A stretch of 64,000 bases of DNA from Aeromonas lacus (GTDB lineage Bacteria > Pseudomonadota > Gammaproteobacteria > Enterobacterales > Aeromonadaceae): the NCBI RefSeq assembly GCF_000764665.1, contig NZ_JRGM01000136.1:1-64000 (forward strand), read 5' to 3'. The position numbers and the translations under genes are program-made. Position 1 is the first letter of the stretch; each line of letters begins with the position of its first letter. Below the pieces are notes generated by a model, which saw only the letters and a program-made list of their open reading frames with translations, made no database searches and had not been told where the DNA came from. Positions 48,769-58,319 of this stretch are shown here, piece by piece.

Positions 48769-51531
48769 ATGAAACAACAACATACAGCCAGCCGGCACAA
48801 GCAGAAGGGTTTTGTTGCACCGGGTACGCAGAGAGAGAAAATCTCCTCCCGGGTGCTCGACGAGGCCGACAAATCCCTCGAGTACACCCTCACCGCCGTG
48901 CGCAGCAATATTGACGGCCTGACCGCGACCGAAGCAGCCAACCGGCTGGCCGAGTTCGGTCTCAACGAGGTGAATCACGACAAGCCACCCCATGCGCTGA
49001 TCCAGCTGCTGCAGGCGTTCAAGAACCCCTTTGTAATGGTGCTGATCGCGCTGGGGCTGGTCAGCTACGTGATGGACGTGCTGATGGCCGAACCGGGTGA
49101 CGAGGATTGGGTCAAGGTGATCATCCTTGGTGTGATGGTCAGCCTGAGCGGCCTGCTCCGTTTCTGGCAGGAGTATCGCTCTGCCAAGGCGGCTGAGGCG
49201 CTCAAGTCACTGGTACGCAATACCGCCACCGTGCAGCGCCGCCCCTCGCCGGGGGCGACCCCCCAGCGTAAGGAGGTGGCGATGACCGAGCTGGTGGTCG
49301 GTGACATAGTGCACCTGCAGGCGGGGGATATGATCCCGGCCGACATCAAGCTGATCGAATCGCGCGACCTCTTCATCAGTCAGGCGGTGCTGACCGGCGA
49401 AGCTCTGCCGGTTGAGAAGTACGACACTTTGGGCGCTGTGGCCGGCAAGTCGGCGGAAGGCACCGGTGCTTGCGATGGCGGGATGCTCGATCTGCCCAAC
49501 ATCTGCTTTATGGGTACCAACGTGGTGAGCGGTACCGCCCGCGCCGTGGTGGTGGCCACCGGCAGTGATACCTACTTCGGTTCGCTGGCCCGGAATGTGG
49601 TGAGTCACAAGCGCATCGAGACCAGCTTCGATCGCGGCGTAAACAGCGTCACCAGGCTGCTGATCCGCTTCATGCTGGTGATGGTGCCCATTGTCTTTAT
49701 GCTCAACGGCATCAGCAGTGGCGACTGGATGTCGGCACTCACCTTTGCGCTGGCAGTGGCGGTGGGCCTCACCCCAGAGATGCTGCCGATGATTGTCTCT
49801 GCCAATCTGGCGCGGGGCGCGGTGGCGATGGCCAAGCGCAAGGTGGTGGTGAAACGGCTCAACTCGGTGCAGAACTTCGGTGCCATGGATGTGCTCTGCA
49901 CTGACAAGACCGGCACCCTGACCCAGGACAAGATCATCCTCGAGCACCATTACGACGTGCGTGGCAATCGGGACGACCGGATCCTTCAGTTGGCCTGGCT
50001 CAACAGTTTTTACCAGAGCGGCATGAAGAACCTGATGGACATCGCGGTGATCGAACACGCCGATGCCCTGGGTGAGAGCTGCAAGCCGGCCAACTACGGC
50101 AAGGTGGACGAGCTGCCGTTCGACTTCGTGCGTCGTCGCCTGTCGGTGATCGTGCAGGACGATCTGGGCCAGCAGCTGATGGTCTCCAAAGGGGCAGTGG
50201 AAGAGATGCTGGCCGTCTCCGGCCAGATCGCCGATGGCAAGGAGATCCGCGCACTGACCGACGCCGATCGCCGTGCCCTGCTGCGCCAGAGCGAGGAGTT
50301 CAATGCCGAGGGGTATCGGGTGCTGATCGTGGCAACTCGCGAGATCCCGGCGGGCGAGCGCAAGCAGAGCTATCGCACCAGTGATGAGGTCAATCTGGTA
50401 GTGCGCGGCTTCCTCACCTTTTTCGATCCGCCCAAGGATTCGGCTGCACCGGCCATCCGCGCGCTGAACGACTATGGCGTGGCGGTCAAGGTGCTGACCG
50501 GCGACAACCCCATCATCACCAGCAAGGTGTGCCGCGATGTGGGGCTGGAGCCCGGCGTGCCGCTGCTCGGCAAGGATATCGAAGGGATGGACGACGTGGC
50601 GCTGTGCGAGGCGGTCAAACAGACCACCATCTTCGCCAAGCTCACCCCGCTGCAGAAGTCGCGGGTGGTGAAGGCGCTGCAGGCCAACGGCAACACCGTC
50701 GGTTTCCTCGGTGACGGCATCAACGATGCACCGGCACTGCGGGATGCGGACGTGGGGATCTCGGTGGATAGCGGTGCCGACATCGCCAAGGAGACTGCCG
50801 ACATCATCCTGCTGGAGAAGAGCCTGATGGTGCTGGAGGAGGGGGTGATCAAGGGGCGCGAGACCTTTGGCAACATCTTGAAGTACCTCAACATGACCGC
50901 CAGCTCCAACTTCGGCAACGTCTTCTCGGTGCTGGTGGCCTCCGCCTGGCTGCCCTGGGCGCCCATGCTGGCGATGCAGATGCTGATCCAGAATCTGGTG
51001 TATGACGTTTCCCAGATGCTGCTGCCGTGGGACAAGATGGACCCCGAATTCCTCAAGCGGCCGCGCAAGTGGGAGGCGAGCAACATCAAGCGCTTCATGC
51101 TTTGGCTCGGCCCGACCTCGTCGGTATTCGATATCAGCACCTACTGCCTGATGTGGTTCGTGTTCGGTGCCGGCGCTCTCTATGCCACCGCCAACGGCAG
51201 CATGGATCCGCTGGTCAACGGTCAAGCCATCATGAACTCCGGCTGGTTTATCGAGGGGCTGGTGTCGCAGACTCTGGTGGTGCATATGCTGCGTACCCGC
51301 AAGATCCCGTTCCTGCAGAGTACCGCTACCTTGCCGGTGCTGCTCTCCACCTCGATCGCCATTGCCATAGGCTGCTACCTGCCCTTCTCGCCTGTGGCTG
51401 AGCACTTCGGCTTCATCACCCTGGATGGGCCCAAGTACTTCATGTGGCTGGTGATCACCATGCTGGCCTACATGGGGCTGACCCAGACCGTCAAGAGCAT
51501 CTACATCAAGCGCCACGGTCAGTGGTTCTGA
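48769..51531 (+). CDS. mgtA: MgtA, Mg2+-importing P-type ATPase
   Basis: A 920-residue P3B ATPase. Seen: N-terminal cytosolic segment with basic tail, LRFWQEYRSAKAAEALKSLV, TGEALPVEK, phosphorylation motif DKTGTLTQDK (Asp379), LTGDNPIITSKVCRDVGL, and GDGINDAPALRDADVGISVD; ten membrane helices expected, with the late NLVYDVSQMLLPWDKMD signature of MgtA/MgtB. It imports Mg2+ under limitation. AGGA/AAAGAG precedes ATG 48769. No mgtC lies nearby. Confidence 0.97.
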   Translation: MKQQHTASRHKQKGFVAPGTQREKISSRVLDEADKSLEYTLTAVRSNIDGLTATEAANRLAEFGLNEVNHDKPPHALIQLLQAFKNPFVMVLIALGLVSYVMDVLMAEPGDEDWVKVIILGVMVSLSGLLRFWQEYRSAKAAEALKSLVRNTATVQRRPSPGATPQRKEVAMTELVVGDIVHLQAGDMIPADIKLIESRDLFISQAVLTGEALPVEKYDTLGAVAGKSAEGTGACDGGMLDLPNICFMGTNVVSGTARAVVVATGSDTYFGSLARNVVSHKRIETSFDRGVNSVTRLLIRFMLVMVPIVFMLNGISSGDWMSALTFALAVAVGLTPEMLPMIVSANLARGAVAMAKRKVVVKRLNSVQNFGAMDVLCTDKTGTLTQDKIILEHHYDVRGNRDDRILQLAWLNSFYQSGMKNLMDIAVIEHADALGESCKPANYGKVDELPFDFVRRRLSVIVQDDLGQQLMVSKGAVEEMLAVSGQIADGKEIRALTDADRRALLRQSEEFNAEGYRVLIVATREIPAGERKQSYRTSDEVNLVVRGFLTFFDPPKDSAAPAIRALNDYGVAVKVLTGDNPIITSKVCRDVGLEPGVPLLGKDIEGMDDVALCEAVKQTTIFAKLTPLQKSRVVKALQANGNTVGFLGDGINDAPALRDADVGISVDSGADIAKETADIILLEKSLMVLEEGVIKGRETFGNILKYLNMTASSNFGNVFSVLVASAWLPWAPMLAMQMLIQNLVYDVSQMLLPWDKMDPEFLKRPRKWEASNIKRFMLWLGPTSSVFDISTYCLMWFVFGAGALYATANGSMDPLVNGQAIMNSGWFIEGLVSQTLVVHMLRTRKIPFLQSTATLPVLLSTSIAIAIGCYLPFSPVAEHFGFITLDGPKYFMWLVITMLAYMGLTQTVKSIYIKRHGQWF

Positions 51532-51579
51532 TGACGTGCTAGCTAAAGGGTCGGGGTGATCCCGTCGCGACAGAGAAAA

Positions 51580-51617
51580 GAGAGCCAGCCCGCGCAAGCG
51601 GACTGGCTCTCTCTATT
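51580..51617 (+). terminator. mgtA terminator
   Basis: GAGAGCCAG (51580-51588) pairs with CTGGCTCTC (51603-51611), then a short T-containing tail. It also precedes the end of the convergent minus-strand gene. Confidence 0.8.
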
Positions 51618-51660
51618 TGGTGTGACCCGACTCCCTTGGCAGCGAGTGCAGGTCTGTGGC

Positions 51661-52770
51661 TCAGAGTTTGAACAGCGGGCGCAGGCGAATGCCGATCAGG
51701 CTGCCGGCGAGGGCCATCAGCATCCAGACCCAGCCGTGCAGGCTGCCGGAGGCAGTGCCATCGAAGAAGCCACCGAGGTTGCAGGCGCTGTACATGGCGC
51801 CCATCCCCATCAGCAGGCCGCCGAGGATGGATGCCAGACTGTTGCCGATCCGCATCGGGGCGAAGTTACCGCCACCGCTGATGCAGCGCGCCAGCATGGC
51901 CCCCAGAATGCCGAGCCAGAACATGCCGACCATGGGGTTGATGAAGAGCGGCTGGGCCAGCTTGGGGCTGCCCTCGAACAGGCCGAACAGAGAGGCGCCG
52001 CGCAGCGCCATGTCATAGACGGCGCCTGTGATGGTCCAGGCCGAGCCGTGCAGGGCGACGACAGTGGAGTTGAGCACTGCGATGATGATGCCGCCGGTCA
52101 GCACGGTGAAGCGGCCATCGCGCCAGAACAGGTTGCCGCCGCTGAAGAGGGGCTTGAGTTCGCCGGTACGCTTGAGTTCGCTCTTGCGAAACAGCAGGAA
52201 CAGCGCGGCGACCAGCGCCAGGTTGAGCAGCATGCCGCTCCAGATATTGCCGGTCAAATCCTTGGCCAGCACTACATGGCTGGAGAAGGTGGCCTCCAGC
52301 TCGGGGCGGAACTGGTTGCTGATGAGGGTGCCGATGCCGTAGCAGATCAGCACCAGCCAGAAGCGGGGTTGCCCCTCGCCGCAGCAATAAAGCGTGCCGG
52401 TGGCACAGACGCCTGCCAGCTGCATGCCGATGCCGAACAGGAAGGCACCGACGATGAAAGGAATGCCGATAGCCATCACGTTACCCACCATGGCATCGCC
52501 AAACAGGGCGTGGCTAAAGGAGAGGAAGGTGGTGAACAGCAGAATTTCGATGGCGATGGTGAGCAGGTGAACCCGCACATAGTAACTGTTGCGCTTGGTC
52601 AGCATTTCGCGCCAACCGAAGACGATGCCGAAGCGGCTGAAGGAGAGGGTGAAGCCGAAGCCGAATCCGATCAGGGCCATCAGGGCCCATTTCATACCAA
52701 AGGTGTTGCCGAGCCAGAGTAACGCTCCCCCCGCGATTGCCACGATGGGGAGCGACCATTTTCGATTCAT
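51661..52770 (-). CDS. YeeE/YedE family transporter (TsuA-like)
   Basis: A 369-residue membrane protein with about nine to ten helices, of the YeeE/YedE sulfur-transport family. Conserved cysteine motifs are present: GVCATGTLYCCGEG, LARCISGGG and YSACNLGGFF, matching the thiosulfate-relay cysteines of TsuA. The usual partner yeeD/tusA-like sulfur carrier gene is not adjacent, so the substrate (thiosulfate, or another sulfur or selenium species) is uncertain. The start ATG is preceded by a weak AAGGATCA site. Confidence 0.85.
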   Translation of the reverse strand: MNRKWSLPIVAIAGGALLWLGNTFGMKWALMALIGFGFGFTLSFSRFGIVFGWREMLTKRNSYYVRVHLLTIAIEILLFTTFLSFSHALFGDAMVGNVMAIGIPFIVGAFLFGIGMQLAGVCATGTLYCCGEGQPRFWLVLICYGIGTLISNQFRPELEATFSSHVVLAKDLTGNIWSGMLLNLALVAALFLLFRKSELKRTGELKPLFSGGNLFWRDGRFTVLTGGIIIAVLNSTVVALHGSAWTITGAVYDMALRGASLFGLFEGSPKLAQPLFINPMVGMFWLGILGAMLARCISGGGNFAPMRIGNSLASILGGLLMGMGAMYSACNLGGFFDGTASGSLHGWVWMLMALAGSLIGIRLRPLFKL

Positions 52771-52833
52771 GCCAGTTGATCCTTGTAGTTGGTTATTGGA
52801 GGGGCGGATCCTATTCCCTCATGGAGCCCAACA

Positions 52834-52868
52834 CCACCCATTTTGCCAGTGATTGAAAAAATGGGTGG
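52834..52868 (-). terminator. Stem-loop downstream of the chemotaxis receptor
   Basis: CCACCCATTTT (52834-52844) pairs with AAAATGGGTGG (52858-52868). It is placed to end the minus-strand receptor gene 28 bases after its stop; the T-run on that strand is interrupted, so strength is uncertain. Confidence 0.55.
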
Positions 52869-52895
52869 AGGTGTCTGTTATGGCCGGCTGGGGGC

Positions 52896-54515
52896 TCAGC
52901 GTTGCTGGGTGTCGAGATGGAAATGACGGGTCTGTTTGGTAAGGATGTGTGCGTGCTGGGCGACCTGTTCTGCCTCCTCGGCAGCAAGGCTGGCACTTTG
53001 ATTGACCTCGTTCGCCAGATGAGACATCTCGCCAACCTTTTCGGTGATCTCCCGGATCAATTGCCGTTCCTCGCTCATCAGTTGCTCGACCTGGGTAATG
53101 CGGTGACCCACGTCACCACAGCTCTGTTCAATGCCTGCCACACTCTGGTGCGCCATGCCTGCGTGCTCAATTGCTTCGCCAACCCTGCCCAGTTCGGTAT
53201 CCATTTCACTAACGGCCCGCAGGCTGACACTCTGGATTCGGTCGATGATGGTGTTGATCTCGGTCGTGGCACTGCCGGTACGGGTGGCGAGAGAGCGCAC
53301 CTCATCGGCCACCACGGCAAAGCCGCGCCCCTGTTCTCCCGCCCGGGCGGCTTCAATCGCTGCGTTAAGAGCCAGCAAATTGGTCTGCTCCGCAATGGAC
53401 TGGATAGCGCCCGCCAGTCCCGAGATCTGTTGCGAGAGACTGGCCAGATCTGAAATGGTACTTGAGACCCGTTTCACACCGGTTGCCTGTTCGTCTATGA
53501 CCTTCTCGACAGCGTGGATGACCTGAGCGGTTTCGGCGGCTCGGGAAGCTGATTGCCGGGTCAGCTCGCTGACATGGTGCAGTTGTTCATCCGCTTGACC
53601 CATTGAATGTGTGAGCTGCTCGATAGCCTGTTCTATCTGTCGGGCGGTATCTACCTGGGTCAGACTGTCATCGGAATGTCGCTGCGCTGTAGTTGTCAGA
53701 ATGATGGCCCGTTCGTCCAGCGTAGTAGCACTGCGTTGCAGTGAGGAGACCAGCGTGGCCAGTTGGCCTTGCATTGCGCCTATTTGGCGAATCAGGTCGC
53801 CGATGGCATCTCGTCCTGGCTCCGGCATTGTCACGGTTAACTTTCCCTCGGCGATGGCGGCTGTTGCCCTGCCTGCAGCGAGCAACCGTTGCTGGGTCGG
53901 CAGGCCGAGGCCGAAGATAAGGGCTATGCCGATCAGTGCGGCACAGAGCAGCAAGCCGTAGCAGAGGCGGGTGGTATCGACGAGATGAGTCATTTGCGCG
54001 GCGGCATATTGGTTACCACTGGTGACAGTAGCATCCACTCCGAGGCGGTGAGCGTTGTAGATGGCATGAAGGTTTGTCGCAATGCGGGTGGCCGTTGCGA
54101 TATCACCTGCTTTGATAGCGGGAACAAACTGGGTATTGAGCAGTTGCCAGAAGCGCTCCCCCTGCTGTTTCTGCTCACCCAGTAGCAGCTGTTTGAGCGG
54201 TTCGTTCAGGTTGCTCTCCTGCCAGAAGCGGTTGCGCTCTTCGAACTCCTTTTGCAGGCGTGCGAGAGTCTGCAGCAACCCCTCCCGCTCCTCCGGTTTG
54301 GCATGGAGCAGGGTATAGACCTGCAGTTGGGATTCGATGAGGTAGAGCGGAGGTGGCAGGATGTCGGCCACCACGTCCTTGCCTTGCCCCATCTGGTCGG
54401 CTGCACTTCTGAGCGAATAGAGGCCAAAAAAGCTGATGGATATCAGTACGATAATGACCAGCACCCCAAGCAGCTGGCTAAAGAGCAGTGAACGGTCGTG
54501 AATTTGCCTGAACAT
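52896..54515 (-). CDS. Methyl-accepting chemotaxis protein
   Basis: A 539-residue receptor: first membrane helix about 13-34, helical periplasmic ligand domain about 35-180 (four-helix-bundle type), second membrane helix about 185-206, HAMP-like linker and a long signalling coiled coil with the conserved hairpin tip [35 protein letters not shown]. No CheR-binding NWETF-type pentapeptide is present at the C terminus. The ligand is unknown. It is monocistronic. Confidence 0.94.
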   Translation of the reverse strand: MFRQIHDRSLLFSQLLGVLVIIVLISISFFGLYSLRSAADQMGQGKDVVADILPPPLYLIESQLQVYTLLHAKPEEREGLLQTLARLQKEFEERNRFWQESNLNEPLKQLLLGEQKQQGERFWQLLNTQFVPAIKAGDIATATRIATNLHAIYNAHRLGVDATVTSGNQYAAAQMTHLVDTTRLCYGLLLCAALIGIALIFGLGLPTQQRLLAAGRATAAIAEGKLTVTMPEPGRDAIGDLIRQIGAMQGQLATLVSSLQRSATTLDERAIILTTTAQRHSDDSLTQVDTARQIEQAIEQLTHSMGQADEQLHHVSELTRQSASRAAETAQVIHAVEKVIDEQATGVKRVSSTISDLASLSQQISGLAGAIQSIAEQTNLLALNAAIEAARAGEQGRGFAVVADEVRSLATRTGSATTEINTIIDRIQSVSLRAVSEMDTELGRVGEAIEHAGMAHQSVAGIEQSCGDVGHRITQVEQLMSEERQLIREITEKVGEMSHLANEVNQSASLAAEEAEQVAQHAHILTKQTRHFHLDTQQR

Positions 54516-54657
54516 GATGCCTCCATGCGGTGTTGTTCATGGATAGCATAGCTTCATTATCAGGAGGGCGATTCAATCGTGACTGGCGTGATGTGGCGCG
54601 AATAGTTGTGCGGGTGAGGTTTGCCCCGGCACGACGGCCGGGGCGGGATGACAGGGG

Positions 54658-55560
54658 TTACTCTTTGGCCGGTACAGGCTTGGTCTTGCCGTTGCGCAGT
54701 CCATCCAGCGTGAAGATCACCAGCGCACTCCAGATGCAGGCGAAGGTGATGAGCTTGTCCATTGCCAGCGCCTCACCGTAGAGGGTGACGGCCAGAATGA
54801 ACATCATGCTGGGGCCTATGTACTGGAAGAAACCCAGGGTGGAGAGCTTGAGCCGGGTTGCCGCCGCGGTGAAGCAGAGCAGGGGAGCCGTGGTGACGGC
54901 GCCGGCGGCGATCAGCAGCAGGTTGAGCTGCCAGCCGTTCTCCGTCATGTGGCTGGTCGGGCTGTCGGCGATGCCCCACAGGTAGAAAGCCGCCGCAGGC
55001 AGCATGATGAGCGTTTCCAGCAGCAGGCCGGTGAGGGCATCGAGGGCCAGCTTTTTGCGCACCAGACCATACAGAGCGAAGCTCGACGCCAGCACCAGCG
55101 CGATCCAGGGTAGGGAGCCGAAGGCTATAAGCTGGATTGCCACCCCGATAAAGGCGAGGGCGACCGCCCACCACTGCAGGCGGCGCAGCTTCTCGCTCAG
55201 GAACAGCATGCCCAGCAGCACGTTGAACAGCGGATTGATGTAGTAGCCGAGGCTGGCATCCAGCATATGGCCGTTGTTGATGGCCCAGATAAAGAGCAGC
55301 CAGTTGCCCCCTACCGTGAAGGAGGTGAAGGCGAGGGTAAGCAGCACTTTCGGCTGACGCAGCACCGCCTGCACCTTGTGCCACTGGCGGCCCAGCAGTA
55401 CCAGCACCATCAGCAGGGCGCAGGACCAGATCACCCTGTGGGTGAGGATCTCGATGGCCGGCACGGCGGCAATGGTTTTGAAATAGATCGGGGCTATGCC
55501 CCAAAGGGTATAGGCGCTCAGGGCGTAGATGATCCCCTCGCGCTCGGTCTGTTGCGACAT
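54658..55560 (-). CDS. rarD: RarD, EamA/DMT family transporter
   Basis: A 300-residue protein with ten helices in two EamA repeats. It agrees with RarD in EGIIYALSAYTLWGIAPIYFK, HRVIWSCALL, NWLLFIWAINNGHMLDASLGYYINPLFNVLLG and LGFFQYIGPSMMFILAV. The substrate is unproven (named from a chloramphenicol-sensitivity phenotype). ATG 55560 begins MSQQTEREG; the longer open frame to 55719 lacks family character. Confidence 0.92.
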   Translation of the reverse strand: MSQQTEREGIIYALSAYTLWGIAPIYFKTIAAVPAIEILTHRVIWSCALLMVLVLLGRQWHKVQAVLRQPKVLLTLAFTSFTVGGNWLLFIWAINNGHMLDASLGYYINPLFNVLLGMLFLSEKLRRLQWWAVALAFIGVAIQLIAFGSLPWIALVLASSFALYGLVRKKLALDALTGLLLETLIMLPAAAFYLWGIADSPTSHMTENGWQLNLLLIAAGAVTTAPLLCFTAAATRLKLSTLGFFQYIGPSMMFILAVTLYGEALAMDKLITFACIWSALVIFTLDGLRNGKTKPVPAKE

Positions 55561-55673
55561 GCAGATAGCCTTCACTGGAGTGCGGATGTTGGAAAAACAT
55601 CGCAAAAAATCAGTGTAGCGATCCTTGTACGGGGAAAGAAGCGAATAAAGCGAAGTCGGGGGGAGGAGGGGGA

Positions 55674-55844
55674 TCAGCCTTTGCCGCGGCGGATCTTGTC
55701 CACATCCATCAGCAGCCACAGCATCAGGGCGATAGCGGAGATCCAGGGGCCCCAGGTCACGTAGGCCTCGCCGTGCCCCAGCACGAAGAACAGCAGGGGC
55801 AAACCGATCACCAGAAACAGGACACTTCCCAGAAAAAATAGCAT
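55674..55844 (-). CDS. Small two-helix membrane protein, 56 residues
   Basis: ATG 55844 to TGA 55674 encodes two strongly hydrophobic segments (about 2-22 and 32-46) separated by GHGEAYVTWGPW, ending in a basic tail DKIRRGKG. It looks like a real small inner-membrane protein: composition is biased and the tail follows the positive-inside rule. No clear ribosome binding site is visible and I do not recognise a family. It lies upstream of rarD on the same strand. Confidence 0.5.
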   Translation of the reverse strand: MLFFLGSVLFLVIGLPLLFFVLGHGEAYVTWGPWISAIALMLWLLMDVDKIRRGKG

Positions 55845-55916
55845 TTTTGTCTTTATATTTAATGGCTTGCTTATTTGATGATTATATCGATTGTGCCGTC
55901 TGATGGAAGACCGAAA

Positions 55917-55943
55917 TGCAAAAGGGGGGATTTCTCCCCCCTT
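55917..55943 (-). terminator. puuC terminator
   Basis: AAGGGGGGA and TCCCCCCTT form a 9-bp stem with loop TTTC; on the minus strand the stem is followed by TT and TTTGC. It is 27 bases after the dehydrogenase stop. Confidence 0.75.
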
Positions 55944-55969
55944 GCTGATGATGATGGCTATTTATGCCC

Positions 55970-57466
55970 TTATTCGAGCTGGATCCAGGTACTTTTCAGC
56001 TCGGTATATTTCTCCAGCGCGTGCAGCGACTTGTCGCGACCGTTGCCGGACTGTTTGAAGCCGCCAAACGGCATGGTCATGTCGCCGCCATCCCAGTTGT
56101 TGACGAATACTGTTCCGGCGCGTAGCGCGCGTGAGCCCTTGACCGCCTTGTTGAGATCCGCCGTCCAGATCGCCGCTGCCAGGCCGTAGTCGGTGTCGTT
56201 GCCCAGCGCAATGGCCTCCCCCAGCGTATCGAAGCCGGTCACCGCCAGCACCGGGCCGAATATCTCCTCGCGGAAGATACGCATCTGCGGGGTTACCTCG
56301 TCGAAGATGGTGGGCTCGATATAGAAGCCACCGCTCACTGTGTTGGTGCGGTTTCCTCCCAGCAGCAGCTTGGCTCCCTCCTGCTTGCCAATCTCGATAT
56401 AGCGCAGCACCTGCTCCATCTGGATGTGATCCACCATGGCGCCGATGCGGGTCGCAGGGTCGAGCGGGTTGGCCGAGATCCACTCGCGGGCATGGGCCAG
56501 CAGTCGCTCCATGAACTGCGGCTTGATGCTGTTTTGCACCAGCAGCCGGGAGGCGGCGGTACACACCTCGCCCTGGTTGTAGAAGATGGCGCCGGCCGCG
56601 CTTCTGGCGGCAGCGTCCAGATCGGGCACGTCAGCCAGAATGATGTTGGGGCTCTTGCCGCCGCACTCCATAAAGGCGCGCTTGAGGTTGGATTTGCCGG
56701 AGCACTCCACCAGATGTTTGCCGATTTTGGTGGAGCCGGTGAAGGTAATGCAATCCACATCCATGTGCATGGCCAGCGCCTCGCCCACGGTGTGACCGAA
56801 GCCGGGCAGCACGTTGAACACACCGTCCGGAATGCCCGCTTCCTTGGCCAGTCCCGCGATACGCAGGGCGGTCAGGGGGGACTTTTCAGAAGGCTTGAGG
56901 ATCACCGAGTTGCCGGTGGCGAGCGCCGGGCCCAGCTTCCAGCAGGCCATCACCAACGGGAAGTTCCACGGCACGATGGCGGCGACCACCCCGAGTGGTT
57001 CGCGGGTCACCAGCGCCAGTGCCGACTCCTCGACCGGCGCGACCTGATCGTAGATCTTGTCGATGGCTTCGGCGTTCCAGGCGATGCAGTTGGCAGCGGC
57101 AGGGGCGTCATAGCCCATGGCATCGCCGATGGGTTTGCCCATGTCGAGCGACTCCAGCAGCGCCAGCTCCAGCTTGTTGAGACGCATCAGTTCGGCGAAG
57201 CGCTGCATGATCTGCTTGCGCTGTTTCGGTGGCAGGCCGCTCCAGCGCTTGTCATCGAATGCGGCACGAGCGGCCTGTACCGCCAACTCGGCATCGGCGG
57301 CGTCGCAGGCGGCCACTTTGGTCAGCAGCTTGCCGTTGGCCGGGTTGATGCAGTCGAAGGTGGCGCCATTGATGGCATCCCGATAGCTGCCGTCGATAAA
57401 GGCTTGCGAGGGCAGGGTCAGGTGGGAGGCCTTGTGTTGCCACTGGGCTAGGGTCAGGTCACTCAT
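55970..57466 (-). CDS. puuC: PuuC-like aldehyde dehydrogenase
   Basis: A 498-residue NAD(P)-dependent aldehyde dehydrogenase. The catalytic Cys302 lies in NQGEVCTAASRLL, the general base Glu in MECGGKSPNIILAD, and the cofactor region in WNFPLVMACWKLGPALATGNSVILKPSE. Its length and motifs match PuuC (gamma-glutamyl-gamma-aminobutyraldehyde / 3-hydroxypropionaldehyde and broad aminoaldehyde oxidation). ATG 57466 follows AAGGAG. It lies next to a PuuR-like regulator. The other putrescine-pathway genes (puuA, puuB, puuP) are not in the window, so substrate may be a free aminoaldehyde. Confidence 0.9.
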   Translation of the reverse strand: MSDLTLAQWQHKASHLTLPSQAFIDGSYRDAINGATFDCINPANGKLLTKVAACDAADAELAVQAARAAFDDKRWSGLPPKQRKQIMQRFAELMRLNKLELALLESLDMGKPIGDAMGYDAPAAANCIAWNAEAIDKIYDQVAPVEESALALVTREPLGVVAAIVPWNFPLVMACWKLGPALATGNSVILKPSEKSPLTALRIAGLAKEAGIPDGVFNVLPGFGHTVGEALAMHMDVDCITFTGSTKIGKHLVECSGKSNLKRAFMECGGKSPNIILADVPDLDAAARSAAGAIFYNQGEVCTAASRLLVQNSIKPQFMERLLAHAREWISANPLDPATRIGAMVDHIQMEQVLRYIEIGKQEGAKLLLGGNRTNTVSGGFYIEPTIFDEVTPQMRIFREEIFGPVLAVTGFDTLGEAIALGNDTDYGLAAAIWTADLNKAVKGSRALRAGTVFVNNWDGGDMTMPFGGFKQSGNGRDKSLHALEKYTELKSTWIQLE

Positions 57467-57590
57467 GTTCACTCCTTGAACCGGCAAAAGTCACTATCCG
57501 CGTATCAATATGCTAAACATCTTGCCGCTTGTAAATCCATTCTGTAACAATTCATTAAACATTGAGCCGTTTTTAACCGATGTCTGTCAG
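57467..57590 (-). promoter_or_regulatory. puuC promoter region with two TAAACA motifs
   Basis: TAAACA occurs at 57514-57519 and 57556-57561 in this 124-bp gap between the puuR-like stop and puuC. The same hexamer or its complement occurs three more times before the regulator and the aminotransferase (58152, 58262, 58295). A shared operator is inferred. Confidence 0.45.
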
Positions 57591-58133
57591 TTAGAAACTG
57601 GCGGGGGTGTTGGCCGAAATCAGCACGCACTCCTGTTCGCCCACATTGCGAAAACGGTGGGGGGTACGGCTGTCGAAGTAGTAGCCATCGCCCGGCGTCA
57701 GCAGATAGATCTGCTCGCCCACGGTCACCTCAACCTCGCCCTTGATGACGATGCCGCACTCTTCACCCTCGTGGCTCAGCATGTCGTCACCGGTGTCAGC
57801 TCCGGCGGGCAGGATCTCCTGCATCATGCCGATGGCGCGGTTGGCACGGCTGTGCCCCACCAGTCGGTAACTGATGGGATGGGTGCCGAGATCCGGCATA
57901 TCGGCGGCGCGAAAGATCACTTCGGAGTCCATTTCGGTCTCGTCGGTAAAGAAGCTGGCCAGCGACATGGGGATCCCTTCCAGCACCTTGCGCAGGGAGG
58001 CAACCGACGGGCTCACCTGATTTTTCTCGATCTGGGAGATGAATCCGTTGGTCACGCCGGAGCGTTTGGCCAGCTCGCGCTGGGAGAGGCCGGCTTTGGT
58101 GCGAACCGCCTTGAGGCGGTGGCCGATATCCAT
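57591..58133 (-). CDS. puuR: PuuR-like XRE/cupin transcriptional regulator
   Basis: A 180-residue protein: helix-turn-helix of the XRE type at about 5-60 (LKAVRTKAGLSQRELAKRSGVTNGFISQIEKN) and a C-terminal cupin (EILPAGADTGDDMLSHEGEECGIVIKGEVEVTVG and YYFDSRTPHRFRN). Matches PuuR (about 185 residues), the repressor of putrescine catabolism that responds to putrescine. It is divergent from the aminotransferase and upstream of puuC. Confidence 0.88.
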   Translation of the reverse strand: MDIGHRLKAVRTKAGLSQRELAKRSGVTNGFISQIEKNQVSPSVASLRKVLEGIPMSLASFFTDETEMDSEVIFRAADMPDLGTHPISYRLVGHSRANRAIGMMQEILPAGADTGDDMLSHEGEECGIVIKGEVEVTVGEQIYLLTPGDGYYFDSRTPHRFRNVGEQECVLISANTPASF

Positions 58134-58319
58134 CGATAGACACTCCTTGACTGTTTACTATTATTAAATTTGTGTTAAATATCTTATACCACCCCGTTCA
58201 GCACAGCTAGTTGGGGTGAGATCAGACAGGGCCATAATGAGCCCTTTTTTAAGGATTCAGGTGTTTAATTTAATAGGCAATGGCCGATAGTTGCTAAACA
58301 CCTTAAGGATGAGGTGACC
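58134..58319. promoter_or_regulatory. Divergent puuR / aminotransferase control region
   Basis: Contains TGTTTA at 58152-58157 near puuR. A perfect 9-bp inverted repeat, AGGTGTTTA (58259-58267) and TAAACACCT (58295-58303) with 27 bases between, lies just before the aminotransferase start. The arms share the TAAACA core found before puuC. This arrangement fits a repressor operator for the PuuR-like protein. Confidence 0.5.
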
